Below are positions 52,508 to 61,800 of a DNA stretch of 64,000 nucleotides, piece after piece (position 1 is the stretch's first letter; every line of letters begins with the position of its first letter). A program made the translations under genes and the position numbers. Below the pieces are notes generated by a model that saw only the letters and a list, made by a program, of their open reading frames with translations, was not told the origin of the DNA and searched no databases. The stretch is from JAHEEL01 sp963836085. GTDB lineage: Bacteria > Actinomycetota > Acidimicrobiia > Spongiisociales > UBA5794. Where the stretch lies: NCBI GenBank assembly GCA_963836085.1, contig CAWIHT010000012.1, forward strand, positions 186,001 to 250,000. The letters are read 5' to 3'.

Positions 52508-53683
52508 GTGACTGCGACACAGACCTCCAAGGGGACGAAACCGCCGTTCTGGAGGAACGTTCACATCATCCGCGGGGCGCTGCAGATCCTCGCCGTCGTC
52601 ATCGTGGTGGGTGGCATCCTGTTCCTCGGCAACAACCTCCGCAGCGAACTGATCGCCAAGAACCTGCCGACCGGCTTCGACTTTCTCACGCAACCCACCG
52701 GGGTGACCATCGCCGACAGTGGCTTCAATCCCGCTTCGCCGGTTTGGAAGGCGCTCCTGACCGGAATCAAGAACACCTTCCTGCTGGTCATTGTCGGAAT
52801 CCCTCTCCTGACGATCCTGGGCACGCTGGTCGGTATCGCTCGCCTCTCGACGAATTGGCTGGTGGCGAAGATCGCGACGGTATACGTCGAAACGATCCGC
52901 AACATCCCGCCACTCCTGATCATCCTGTTCGTGTTCAATGCGGTGATCCTGCAACTGCCGCCACCGCGTGACCCGGCCACGCCCCTTGATTGGTTCGTGA
53001 TCAGCAATCTGAAGATCACCGGACCGAGCTTCACGGCGCTGAGCGGCGCAGGGATCTTTGCCGGAGTCTTCGTGTTCTCGCTGGTCGCTGCAGGCGTCGT
53101 CGGTGTCTGGCGCACCCGCTACTCCGAGCGCACCGGGCATCCCGATCATCGAGCGCTCTGGGGCCTCGGTGTGTTCACCGGCATCATGGTTCTTGGATAC
53201 TTCATCTTGGGCCGGCCGATCAGGTTGTCGCTTCCCGTGCTCGACGGCCGGATCATCACCGGTGGCTTCGGCGGACTCGGCGCCTACTTTGCGGTGCTGC
53301 TCGCACTGGTGTTCTACACCGCCAGCCACGTGGCCGAGATCGTGCGCGGCTCGATCCTCGCAGTTCCGAAGGGCCAGACCGAGGCGGCCAACGCCATCGC
53401 CCTCTCCGGCTTCCAGCGATTGCGGTATGTGACGCTGCCCCAAGCGTTCCGTATCGCTCTGCCCCCGATCATCAACCAGTACCTCAACTTCGCGAAGAAC
53501 ACCTCGCTCGCTATCGCGATCGGCTACGCCGAGGTCACGCTCATTACGTTCCAACTCATCGGCAACGGCTACCCGGCGCCGCAATTGATCTTGCTGCTGA
53601 TGGTCGCCTACCTGCTCTTCTCGCTGACGATCTCGTTCCTGATGAACATCCTGAACCGTCGGCTTCAACTGGTGGGGAACTGA
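52508..53683 (+). CDS. aapQ: Amino-acid ABC transporter permease AapQ
   Basis: A 391-residue permease, longer than ordinary HisM/GlnP proteins, with the extra N-terminal and middle helices typical of AapQ/BztB. The EAA loop reads EAANAIALSGFQRLRYVTLP followed by QAFRIALPPIINQYLN. It pairs with AapM to form the membrane channel. GTG 52508 has GAGGGA upstream; the stop overlaps the aapM start (TGATG). Confidence 0.92.
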   Translation: MTATQTSKGTKPPFWRNVHIIRGALQILAVVIVVGGILFLGNNLRSELIAKNLPTGFDFLTQPTGVTIADSGFNPASPVWKALLTGIKNTFLLVIVGIPLLTILGTLVGIARLSTNWLVAKIATVYVETIRNIPPLLIILFVFNAVILQLPPPRDPATPLDWFVISNLKITGPSFTALSGAGIFAGVFVFSLVAAGVVGVWRTRYSERTGHPDHRALWGLGVFTGIMVLGYFILGRPIRLSLPVLDGRIITGGFGGLGAYFAVLLALVFYTASHVAEIVRGSILAVPKGQTEAANAIALSGFQRLRYVTLPQAFRIALPPIINQYLNFAKNTSLAIAIGYAEVTLITFQLIGNGYPAPQLILLLMVAYLLFSLTISFLMNILNRRLQLVGN

Positions 53684-54933
53684 TGAGCACGACCACCTCA
53701 CCGGGAGCTCTGTCACCTACGACCGCCCATCACCGGCGGATGACGCCAGCGAAATGGCTGAGGAAGAACCTCTTCTCCAACTGGTACAACAGCCTGCTCA
53801 CGATCGTCTTCGGCGCATTCATCCTCTGGGTCGTTGTCTCCCTGGTGCGGTATCTGCTGCATATCGACATCGAGATCATTCGCGTGAACCTCAAGCTCTA
53901 TATGGCCGGCCGGTTCCCGAATGAGCAGCTTGGGAGATTGTGGCTCGCCATCTACATCGCAGTCGCCGGCGTCGCGCTGCTGGCACGAGCGACCGTGAGC
54001 AACGCCCAGAGGAAAGCGACCGAGGCCGGAATCGAGTTCTCCCGGTCCAGTTTGATCGACGTCGTGCGACGGTTCTGGCCGATCGGGGCGCTGGTGATCT
54101 TCACACTGAGCTTCACCGAGACGATCACGCCGACACTGCTCACGGTCGGAGCGGCGGCAATTGGCCTCGCTGCCTACTGGCTCGGCGCAGCACTGCCAAC
54201 ATGGATCATGCGCCGATCGTGGCTGATTCCCGTGATCGGAGCCATCGCGTTCTATCTGGCCTTGGCGGGGTTCGGCGGCGTCGGCTGGGACCTGTGGCAG
54301 GGCTTCTTCCTCAACATCGTGCTGACCGTCGCGGGTATCAGCCTGGCCTTCCCACTCGGTCTCATGCTCGCCCTCGGACGGCGCTCGACCTTGCCCGCCG
54401 TCCGTCTGCTCTCGGTCACCTACATCGAGTTCCTGCGCGGCGTGCCCATGATCACCCTGCTGCTGATGGGCGCCTTCGCCCTCGGCTTCCTGATCCCCGG
54501 CGACGTCCAGTTCAGCCTGTTCCTCCGGTTGCTCATTGCCATCACCCTCTTCCAATCCGCGTACATCGCCGAAGTGGTGCGCGGCGGGCTGCAATCGGTG
54601 CCAAAGGGGCAGATTGAAGCCGGGCAATCGATCGGCCTCAGTCCGTGGAAGACGATGCGGCTGATCGTGCTGCCCCAGGCGCTTCGGAACGTGATACCTG
54701 CGATGGTCGGGCAGTTCATCAGCCTGTTCAAAGACACCACACTGGTCTTCATCGTCGGTCTGCTTGACCTGCTGCGAGCGGTCCAGATCTCCACCGCTCA
54801 GCCCGAGTTCTTTGCCCAGGGCCTCGAGGCCGTCGTGCTGCCGTTCGCGGCGCTGTACTTCTGGGTGGGTTCCTATGTCATGTCCCGAGAGAGCCGACGG
54901 CTCGAAAAGAAGCTAGGAGTAGGTGTGCGATGA
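53683..54933 (+). CDS. aapM: Amino-acid ABC transporter permease AapM
   Basis: A 416-residue permease with about eight to ten helices. The EAA-type loop is IEAGQSIGLSPWKTMRLIVL followed by PQALRNVIPAMVGQF, and RGVPMITLL marks the core. The ATG at 53683 shares a base with the aapQ stop; a long upstream extension of the frame is only an overlap with aapQ. Forms a heterodimer with AapQ. Confidence 0.92.
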   Translation: MSTTTSPGALSPTTAHHRRMTPAKWLRKNLFSNWYNSLLTIVFGAFILWVVVSLVRYLLHIDIEIIRVNLKLYMAGRFPNEQLGRLWLAIYIAVAGVALLARATVSNAQRKATEAGIEFSRSSLIDVVRRFWPIGALVIFTLSFTETITPTLLTVGAAAIGLAAYWLGAALPTWIMRRSWLIPVIGAIAFYLALAGFGGVGWDLWQGFFLNIVLTVAGISLAFPLGLMLALGRRSTLPAVRLLSVTYIEFLRGVPMITLLLMGAFALGFLIPGDVQFSLFLRLLIAITLFQSAYIAEVVRGGLQSVPKGQIEAGQSIGLSPWKTMRLIVLPQALRNVIPAMVGQFISLFKDTTLVFIVGLLDLLRAVQISTAQPEFFAQGLEAVVLPFAALYFWVGSYVMSRESRRLEKKLGVGVR

Positions 54934-55709
54934 CGGATCAGACGGTCTTCTCCGACGCGACCCAGGCCGCCGGCACCGGCGACACCATGATCGAACTGAC
55001 CAATGTGGACAAGTTCTTCGGCGACTTCCAGGCGCTGAAGGACATCAACATGCGGGTCGGGAAACAGGAAGTGGTCGTCGTGATCGGACCGTCCGGTTCG
55101 GGCAAGTCCACCATGATCCGCTGCATCAACCGCCTCGAGGTGCACGACAGCGGACAGATCGTCGTCGACGGCGTCGAACTGACCGACGACATCAAGGTCA
55201 TCCAGGAGGTTCGCAAGGAGACCGGGATGGTGTTCCAGCAGTTCAATCTCTTCCCACACCTCACCGTGCTCGAGAACATCACGTTGGGCCCGAGGCAGGT
55301 CCGCAACCTGCCCAAGGCGGAGGCGGAAGAGTTGGGGTTGGAGCTTCTCGACAAGGTGCAGATTCCCGAGCAGGCGTACAAGTATCCCGGGCAGCTCTCC
55401 GGTGGGCAGCAGCAGCGTGTCGCTATCGCCCGATCCCTCGCGATGAGTCCGAAGGTGATGCTCTTCGATGAGCCAACATCGGCGCTCGACCCGGAGATGA
55501 TCAAGGAAGTCCTCGACACGATGCAGGAGTTGGCGGAATCCGGTATGACGATGATCGTCGTGACCCACGAGATGGGCTTCGCCCGAGAGGTCGCCGACCG
55601 GGTCGTCTTCATGGCGGACGGCGAGATCGTCGAAGTCGGTACCCCCGAACACTTCTTCGAGCGCCCGACCGAAGACCGCACCAAGCTGTTCCTCAGTCAG
55701 ATCCTGTAG
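54930..55709 (+). CDS. aapP: Amino-acid ABC transporter ATPase AapP
   Basis: A 259-residue ATPase. Walker A is GPSGSGKSTM, the Q-loop is in MVFQQFNLFPHL, the signature is LSGGQQQRVAIARSL, Walker B is VMLFDEPTSALDP and the switch histidine is in VVTHEMGFA. It energises the AapQM channel. Overlaps aapM by four bases. The short N-terminal extension before MIELTNVDKFF is typical of AapP. Confidence 0.95.
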   Translation: MTDQTVFSDATQAAGTGDTMIELTNVDKFFGDFQALKDINMRVGKQEVVVVIGPSGSGKSTMIRCINRLEVHDSGQIVVDGVELTDDIKVIQEVRKETGMVFQQFNLFPHLTVLENITLGPRQVRNLPKAEAEELGLELLDKVQIPEQAYKYPGQLSGGQQQRVAIARSLAMSPKVMLFDEPTSALDPEMIKEVLDTMQELAESGMTMIVVTHEMGFAREVADRVVFMADGEIVEVGTPEHFFERPTEDRTKLFLSQIL

Positions 55710-55769
55710 TCGCCGGTCGCCTGTCAGGACCTCGTCCGAGCGGAGAGCTGACCCGATTCGTCAGGCCTC

Positions 55770-56117
55770 CTACGTCAGGAGGAGAACCAAGGCGCCGATG
55801 GCGACGAACAGGCCCAGGGCCGCCAGGATGATCGGCCCCCAGCGTGCCGCCGAGAACATGCCCTTGTTGAGCAGCGCCAGTGTGCGTTCGTAGCGACTGA
55901 TCGAGTAGATGAGCATGGCCGCGCCGAATCCGACCATGGCGATCCCGATGACTTCGGCGGTCAGGCCGTCGGTCTCGATGAGTTTGCCGACCAGGACGCC
56001 GAGTCCGATGATGGCGAGTGCCGTACGGATCCACGCGAGGAACGTCCGTTCGTTGGCGAGGTGATCCCGTGCTGTGCTGCCGGTGTTCTCTTGTGCCTCT
56101 CGTGGGCTGAGCTTCAT
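55770..56117 (-). CDS. DUF202 membrane protein (YidH-like)
   Basis: A 115-residue protein with the DUF202 signature DHLANERTFLAWIRTALAII near the N terminus and three membrane helices. Function unknown in bacteria. AGGG precedes the ATG. Convergent with aapP; CCTCCT/AGGAGG (about 55767-55783) can form a small hairpin at its 3' end. Confidence 0.9.
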   Translation of the reverse strand: MKLSPREAQENTGSTARDHLANERTFLAWIRTALAIIGLGVLVGKLIETDGLTAEVIGIAMVGFGAAMLIYSISRYERTLALLNKGMFSAARWGPIILAALGLFVAIGALVLLLT

Positions 56118-56355
56118 GTCAGAGCCCTCTTGTGGCTGGCGGGTTTGCTGCTTGGGGCATTCACAGTGCGCGGGACACTAGCGGCGATAGCCACCATCGA
56201 CCACGGAACGGGAGGAGTTCCGACTCGTCCTATTTGACGCCTATCGGGGCTTCATCCACAAGAACCACTGTCGCGATGAGCCCCAAATGCCGATACCTCC
56301 ACAGGACCGTCGCCCACCCAGGGGCGCGCACAACCAAACGGAGTCGGAGCCGGAC
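56118..56355. other. Divergent intergenic region
   Basis: A 238-base gap between the leftward DUF202 gene and the rightward protease gene. No further gene is apparent. It must carry both promoters, but no convincing -35/-10 pair can be singled out. Confidence 0.4.
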
Positions 56356-57861
56356 ATGCGCCACATTGCCATCATCGTTGCCGCCGTCGCACTGCTAGCC
56401 GCTGGATGCTCGAGCGGCGACGCTAGTTCCGGCGACATCCCGGGTGCCCCGGCGACGGCCGCACCGCGGAGCGGCGCCATCGACGACCTTGCCGACGTCC
56501 GCGGAGCCGTCGTTCGCATCGAGGCGAAGGGCACGTACGAGTACCCCGAAGGCACCGGCTACAACGAAGGATTCACGGGCTCTGGCTTCTTCATTTCACC
56601 AGACGGCATCGCCGTGACCAACAACCACGTCGTCACCGGAGCCGCGTTCCTCCAGGTCTACGTCGACGGAGAAGACGAACCCCGCAATGCGAAAATCCTG
56701 GGCGTCTCGGAGTGCTCCGACCTCGCGGTCATCGACGTTGATGGCGATGGCTATCCCTACCTCGCCTGGTCGGACGAGACGCTCAAAGTAGGCCTGGGAG
56801 TCTACGCGGCGGGCCACCCGCTTGGCGACCACGAGTACACCCTCCTCGACGGCATCATCTCCAAAGAAGCCGCCGACGGTGAGTCGTCCTGGGCGTCGGT
56901 CGACCATGTGATCGAACACACCGCCGATATCCTCCCCGGCAACTCCGGGGGACCGCTCGTCACCGAAGGCGGCTACGTCGTCGGCGTCAACTACGCCGGT
57001 GACGACTCGGGCCAGGCGTTCGCGATTGGTCACAGTGAAGCGCAACCCGTCATAGCGAAGCTCTCGACAGGCGTCGACGTTGCGTCTATTGGCATCAACG
57101 GAACCGCCATCAACGACCCGGACGATGGCTCCGGTATCTGGGTCCACTCGGTCGGCTCTGGATCGCCTGCTGACCTCCTGGGCATCCGCGGCGGCGATGC
57201 TGTCACCGAGATCGAAGGCATCATTCCCGCCACGGACGGCACCATGTCGGACTACTGCGACGTGCTGCGGGGCCATGAGGAGAGCGACGCCCTGCAGATC
57301 GAGGTCTGGCGCATCTCCGAAGGGGTGTACCTCGAGGGCACACTCAACACGGAGAAGGTCCTCGCTCCCGTCCCCGGCCAGGCGCCCGACCCCGCCGACG
57401 GCACCGCCTCCGGCGAGCCAGTGGATCCTCCCGCGGAGCCGGTCGATCCCGGCGAGGGGGGAGATGATGGCAGTGATGGTGGTGACGCTGACGCTGCATT
57501 CACCCGTCCAACCGTCGGGACCTGCCTCGATCTGGAGAACAAGGACCTCTTCCTTGCCGGAAGTCCGTGGCAGCCCACGTCATGCGACCTTCCTCACATG
57601 TTTGAGCTGTACGACATCATCGAACTCGAAGGCGGGCCGTTCCCGGGTGACGAGGCCATTTGGGAAGCGGGGGCGGAAGCCTGCCTCGCCATGTTCCCCA
57701 CCTACGTTGAGATCGACTTCGAATCGTCGATCTACTCGATCGTGCCGTGGGGGCCGGCAGAGGACGTTTGGAACACGGGAGACACCGACATCTATTGCGC
57801 CATCGGGTCCTATCCCGAAGGATCTGAACTGATCGGCTCCGCCTACCAATCAGGCCAGTAG
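56356..57861 (+). CDS. Secreted trypsin-like serine protease with PDZ and C-terminal domain
   Basis: A 501-residue lipoprotein (lipobox LAAGC, Cys18). The HtrA-like protease domain has His91 (TNNHVVTG), Asp122 (CSDLAVIDVDG) and Ser197 (PGNSGGPL). A PDZ domain (about 250-345, SPADLLGIRGGDAVTEIEG) and a Pro/Gly/Asp-rich linker follow. The C-terminal domain (about 405-495) contains VGTCLDLENKDLFLAG and four cysteines, similar to septum-formation domains of actinobacteria. It probably works outside the membrane in quality control or envelope processing. GGAG precedes the ATG at 56356; an in-frame ATG 23 codons upstream would spoil the signal peptide. Confidence 0.9.
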   Translation: MRHIAIIVAAVALLAAGCSSGDASSGDIPGAPATAAPRSGAIDDLADVRGAVVRIEAKGTYEYPEGTGYNEGFTGSGFFISPDGIAVTNNHVVTGAAFLQVYVDGEDEPRNAKILGVSECSDLAVIDVDGDGYPYLAWSDETLKVGLGVYAAGHPLGDHEYTLLDGIISKEAADGESSWASVDHVIEHTADILPGNSGGPLVTEGGYVVGVNYAGDDSGQAFAIGHSEAQPVIAKLSTGVDVASIGINGTAINDPDDGSGIWVHSVGSGSPADLLGIRGGDAVTEIEGIIPATDGTMSDYCDVLRGHEESDALQIEVWRISEGVYLEGTLNTEKVLAPVPGQAPDPADGTASGEPVDPPAEPVDPGEGGDDGSDGGDADAAFTRPTVGTCLDLENKDLFLAGSPWQPTSCDLPHMFELYDIIELEGGPFPGDEAIWEAGAEACLAMFPTYVEIDFESSIYSIVPWGPAEDVWNTGDTDIYCAIGSYPEGSELIGSAYQSGQ

Positions 57862-57910
57862 AGAGGAGACGGATCTCGGCAGAACCTCTCTCGGATTCCT
57901 CCGTTTCAGG

Positions 57911-58048
57911 GAGAGGTGGCTCGAGCGCGGCGAGGGGCGGAGGGGATCTCCACCTCTCTACGATCTCGAGAGACCCCTTCCGTCAGCCTCAGTTCAGGCC
58001 TGCAGAGCAGGCCTGAACTGAGGCTGCCACCTTCCCCTGAGGGGAAGG
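57911..58048. repeat. Cluster of perfect inverted repeats
   Basis: Three nested or adjacent hairpins: GAGAGGTGG (57911) with CCACCTCTC (57950); a perfect 20-bp stem with a 3-base AGA loop at 57984-58026; and CCTTCCCC/GGGGAAGG at 58030-58048. No gene is present in 57862-58131. The first could end transcription of the protease gene. The assembly as a whole looks like a REP/MITE-type element or a structured RNA. Confidence 0.8.
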
Positions 58049-58131
58049 AATAGGACGGGGGTTCGGGACAAACGCAAAGAGCGGACCGTTGTCGGTCGAA
58101 GTTGCGAGTCGCCTGGTTCGGGTTGAGACGA

Positions 58132-58518
58132 TTCGGGGCACGACGTCGAGGCTGGTCAAGACTCGACGGAAGTGAAGCGGCGGTTTTGTGGGCCCACCTG
58201 GATTTGAACCTTCTACGGGTTGGCGGATCGCTCTGGGAGCCGATGATGCGCGTGGGTGCGAGCCGGGGGTGCTTGAAGGCGGATCTTCGGGGCACGACGT
58301 CGAGGCTGGTCAAGACTCGACGGAAGTGAAGCGGCGGTTTTGTGGGCCCACCTGGATTTGAACCTTCTACGGGTTGGCGGATCGCTCTGGGAGCCGATGA
58401 TGCGCGTGGGTGCGAGCCGGGGGTGCTTGAAGGCGGATCTTCAGGGCACGACGTCGAGGCTGGTCAAGACTCGACGGAAGTGAAGCGGCGGTTTTGTGGG
58501 CCCACCTGGATTTGAACC
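58132..58518. repeat. 154-bp tandem repeat (2.5 copies)
   Basis: Units at 58132-58285 and 58286-58439 and a partial third at 58440-58518 are virtually identical (one change seen, TTCGGGG to TTCAGGG). Each unit contains, on the leftward strand, the T-arm and acceptor 3' strand of a tRNA (58189-58210 and 58343-58364), followed by a CGTCGAG/CTCGACG inverted repeat. The third copy continues into a longer tRNA fragment. Confidence 0.9.
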
Positions 58519-58543
58519 AGGGACCTCATCCTTATCAGGGATG
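58497..58543 (-). pseudogene. 3' half of a tRNA-Ile(GAT) gene
   Basis: Read leftward: anticodon arm CATCC-CTGATAA-GGATG (anticodon GAT, isoleucine), variable AGGTC, T arm CCTGG-TTCAAAT-CCAGG, acceptor strand TGGGCCC and discriminator A. The acceptor 5' strand and D arm are absent; upstream sequence shows no GGGCCCA or D-loop motif. The 47-base fragment equals tRNA positions 27-73, a usual tyrosine-integrase attachment core. It is not a functional tRNA gene. Confidence 0.85.
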
Positions 58544-58800
58544 ATCATGGGGTTGGGCGGCCACTGGCGATCCGGCGAAATCCCTTATGGCACAACGGGG
58601 TAAACCTCTCAACGCTGCGCAGCGTTTTGGCTCGCTTTTCGTTCTCATGTGCACGCGGCGTGCACGCGAGTCACCGCCGGCCGCGGGGGCTGCGGCTGTC
58701 CGTGTACTCCTGGAGGGCAGCGTGCGAGCTGAGCCACAGCGATCGGTGCCGAACCGCGCGGAGACGGACCGAGAGATCATGCCAATTGGCCGAGCCTGCT
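58544..58800. other. Non-coding stretch beside the tRNA fragment
   Basis: No convincing gene. It holds the palindrome AACGCTGCGCAGCGTT (58611-58626), a direct repeat GTGCACGCG/GTGCACGCG (about 58649-58668) and GC-rich sequence. No integrase gene end is recognisable on either strand. Confidence 0.5.
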
Positions 58801-61800
58801 CTAGCCCCCCGCACCCTCCTCCTCGAGGGCAACCCAGGCGGCTTCGATGTCGGAGAGGACCTGGTCCCTCGTTCTCACGCCGTCGACCCAGTCCAGCATG
58901 CCTTGCCAGAAGGCGCCCGGCCCCTCAGCCCCTAGGGAACCGATCTGCGGCGGCATCAAATCGCTGGCATCGAAGCGCCAAAGACCGGCAACAAGACTCT
59001 CGTGAGCTAGAGATCCGAGGGCCCGTCGCACCTCCCGTTGTGACTCATCTACATCTGCGCCGTAGCGATCGACGTCAAACTCGAGATTCGGCGACAGGAA
59101 TTCGGACTCGGCGGACGCCGCCCAGATCTCTCCCCATTCGGCCGACAGCAGTTGTTGCATGAACGCTCGTACCTCGGGGCGATCGACTGTCACTCCCAAG
59201 AAGCTTCCCCCACCAGTGACGGGTATGGCGGCGCCGGCATCAATGGGTGGCAACGCGAAGAAGTCGACATCCACGCCGATCTCCGTCCCGGCCGGCAAGA
59301 ACCCGAGCAGGTAGTCAGATCGGAGAGCCATCCAGCACTGCGGGTCGTCCCTCAGAAGAGGGTCAACAACATCGAGAGCCCAGTTCAACTGGCTGATCAG
59401 ACCTCGCCCGCCCCGAATGAAATCCTCTCCGCTCACTATCTCGTCAAACATGGCTGCAGCAGACGCGACGGCCGGTGCATCGAAGGGAATCTGGTGCGAT
59501 GCCCATTTATCGGAGATATCGACGCCTCCGACTCGGAGGAGAAGGCTCTCGATCCAGTCCGTCCCCGGCCATCCGCTGGAGAAACCCGGCGACTCGAACG
59601 CAACACACCATGGGGTGCGGCTGTCTAGGACCATCTGCTCGGAAAGATCGATTAGCTCGTTCCAGGTCTTCGGTATCTGGTATCCGGCTTGCTCGAACTT
59701 GGCACGCGGGTAATACACGAGACCCTTGACATCGACATCAGCGGGAATGGAATAGATCGATCCGCCTGTAGCGGGCATTGCACCCTCGCTGTCGCCTCGT
59801 ACCAGAGAAGCCAGATATGAACCGAATGCCTCGGCAATGTCTTCGGCGCCGACATACGATGAGACATCGACAAGCCAACCTTGATCCGCTCCGAAGGCGA
59901 CGGCTGCAGGTTGTGGCCACTGGGTCAGTTCGGGAAGCCTCTCGCCCTCATCGCTGAGATTGGCGAGCGTTGACACGGTGTCACCCACAAACTCATAGGA
60001 GAGGTTGATTCCCGTCTCGTCCTCAAAGTGCCGCAATTCGTTCCTCAGCCCCTCGGTATCAAGCAGAGAAGAAACCATTGACATCGAGGTTCCCTCCAAC
60101 GCGCCTGGAGCATTGGGCACGATTCCGTAGGCTTGTTCGCCTCCAAATATGCCAAGCTCGGGTGGCAGAGGCTCCGATGGGTCGGGGCATGGTTCATCGG
60201 GGAAGTACTGTGCGCATTCGGTCGCGGTGAATGAACGGCCGGCTGCCGAGAAAGCTAGCTCCGCAAGCCGATCAGCTTTCAGTGCAAACACACCTACCGT
60301 CCCGAGCGGGCCGGGGCGCACCGCGACCTCCGTCTCGGTCGTTGCCGGATACACAAGTTGGTTGGACTGAATCGCCCAATGCAGAGCATCAAGAGCTTCG
60401 GCGGTGACAAAACCACTGTCGGCGGTGGCCCGGGCCGCTTCGATTGCCAGGAGCAGTGAAAGCTCGGGGTCATCATCCAGTGACCGATTCGCCTCGCTGG
60501 CCAATTGGAGGGACCTTCGTGATTGCTCGACCGTCGCTTCGGCTGCCCGGGCCTCTTCTTCGGCCACAACGGCGCGGTCGAGAGCGATCTCTGTCTCGGC
60601 TTGCGCTGTCACCGCTTCGGCTTCCGAGTCACGAGCTGCCTGCCGCTGCAGGAACGCAAAGACCGCCAGGACGGCTACAACCGCGGCGGCGATGCCGACG
60701 ATGCTGAGGAGCCGGAGGCGTTGCCGGGCACGTCGTTCCGCTTCGGTTGCGCGCTCTGCTTGCTCGCGCTTCTCTCGTTCGGCCCGGTCCCGCTCTGTCA
60801 GGCTTGCCTGGAGGAATTCGGATTCGGGGGCGCTCAGCGGCAGCGTTGTGACGGTGGCCCAGCCGGCGAGTTGGTCGAGTTGACCGCCGTGTAGCAGGTA
60901 GTTGGCAGTGCGGCCAGCCCCGATCCACTCTCCCATCGCCTGGGCCAGCCGACGCTGGCTTCGGACGTCGTGGCGGGCGTCGTCGATCCAGTTGCGTAGT
61001 CGCTTCCATTGGGTGAGGAGCGCTTCGTGTGAGATCTCGACAGTCGGTCCGCGGGTCACCGGGTCCCGGTCGAAGCTGAGCAGGCGATGCCGTCCGAAGA
61101 CTTGGAGGATCTGGTCGAGGTCCTTGCTCTCGACTGCCAGCTGGTGCAGTTCGGCTTCCAGGACACGTCGCCGGGTGTCCTCGGCGCCTTCGCCGAGGGT
61201 CACCAACCTCAAGAAGACCTGGCGGGCAGCGTCCTGCGCTGTTGGGCTGACACCGGCCAGAAGCCCGTCGGCGCGGGCGACCAACGCTCCGGAGACACCC
61301 CCAACTGCCTGATAGGAGGCGAGGGGGATGGTGGCCGCGGTGCGGTTGTCGAACAGCTCGGTGAGGGTGAACTGCAACAGGGGCAGTGCCCCCGGCCGGT
61401 CGACCACATCGGTGACGAGCTGAGCGACCAGGGCGGGGTCGAAGGCAACTCGCACCGTAGCCGCCGGCCGGGTGATCGCCTGCTCCAGTTCTTCTGGAGA
61501 CATCGGCGTAATGACTTCCGTGCCTTCGCGCAGTAGCTCCCCCAGCCCGCGATGCCGGAGCGGTCGGTCGTAGAAATCGGCCCGCAACGTAATCACGATC
61601 CGTATGTTGCTGTGCGGATCCCGCACCGTCTCGACCAGCGTGCCCATGAAGCGGTCAGCCGTCTCTTGATCAACCTGAGTGAACAGCTCCTCGAACTGGT
61701 CGACGACAAGCAGCAACTGGGATCCCTCAGGGAGTAGCTGCCGGACGACCCGGCGCAACCCGGTCTCGCTGCCGGCAAGCTGCTCCAGCAAAGTCGGCGG

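Noticed and set aside
58132..58518. Possible CRISPR array in the tandem repeat region
   Set aside because: Units are 154 bp and identical throughout, without variable spacers; they contain tRNA fragments.
58497..58543. Functional tRNA-Ile gene or intron-split tRNA
   Set aside because: No D arm or acceptor 5' strand is found within the next 250 bases on the proper side, so neither an intact nor an obvious intron-containing gene is supported.
58544..58800. Integrase gene remnant next to the tRNA fragment
   Set aside because: Short frames on both strands lack the tyrosine-recombinase R-H-R-Y pattern.
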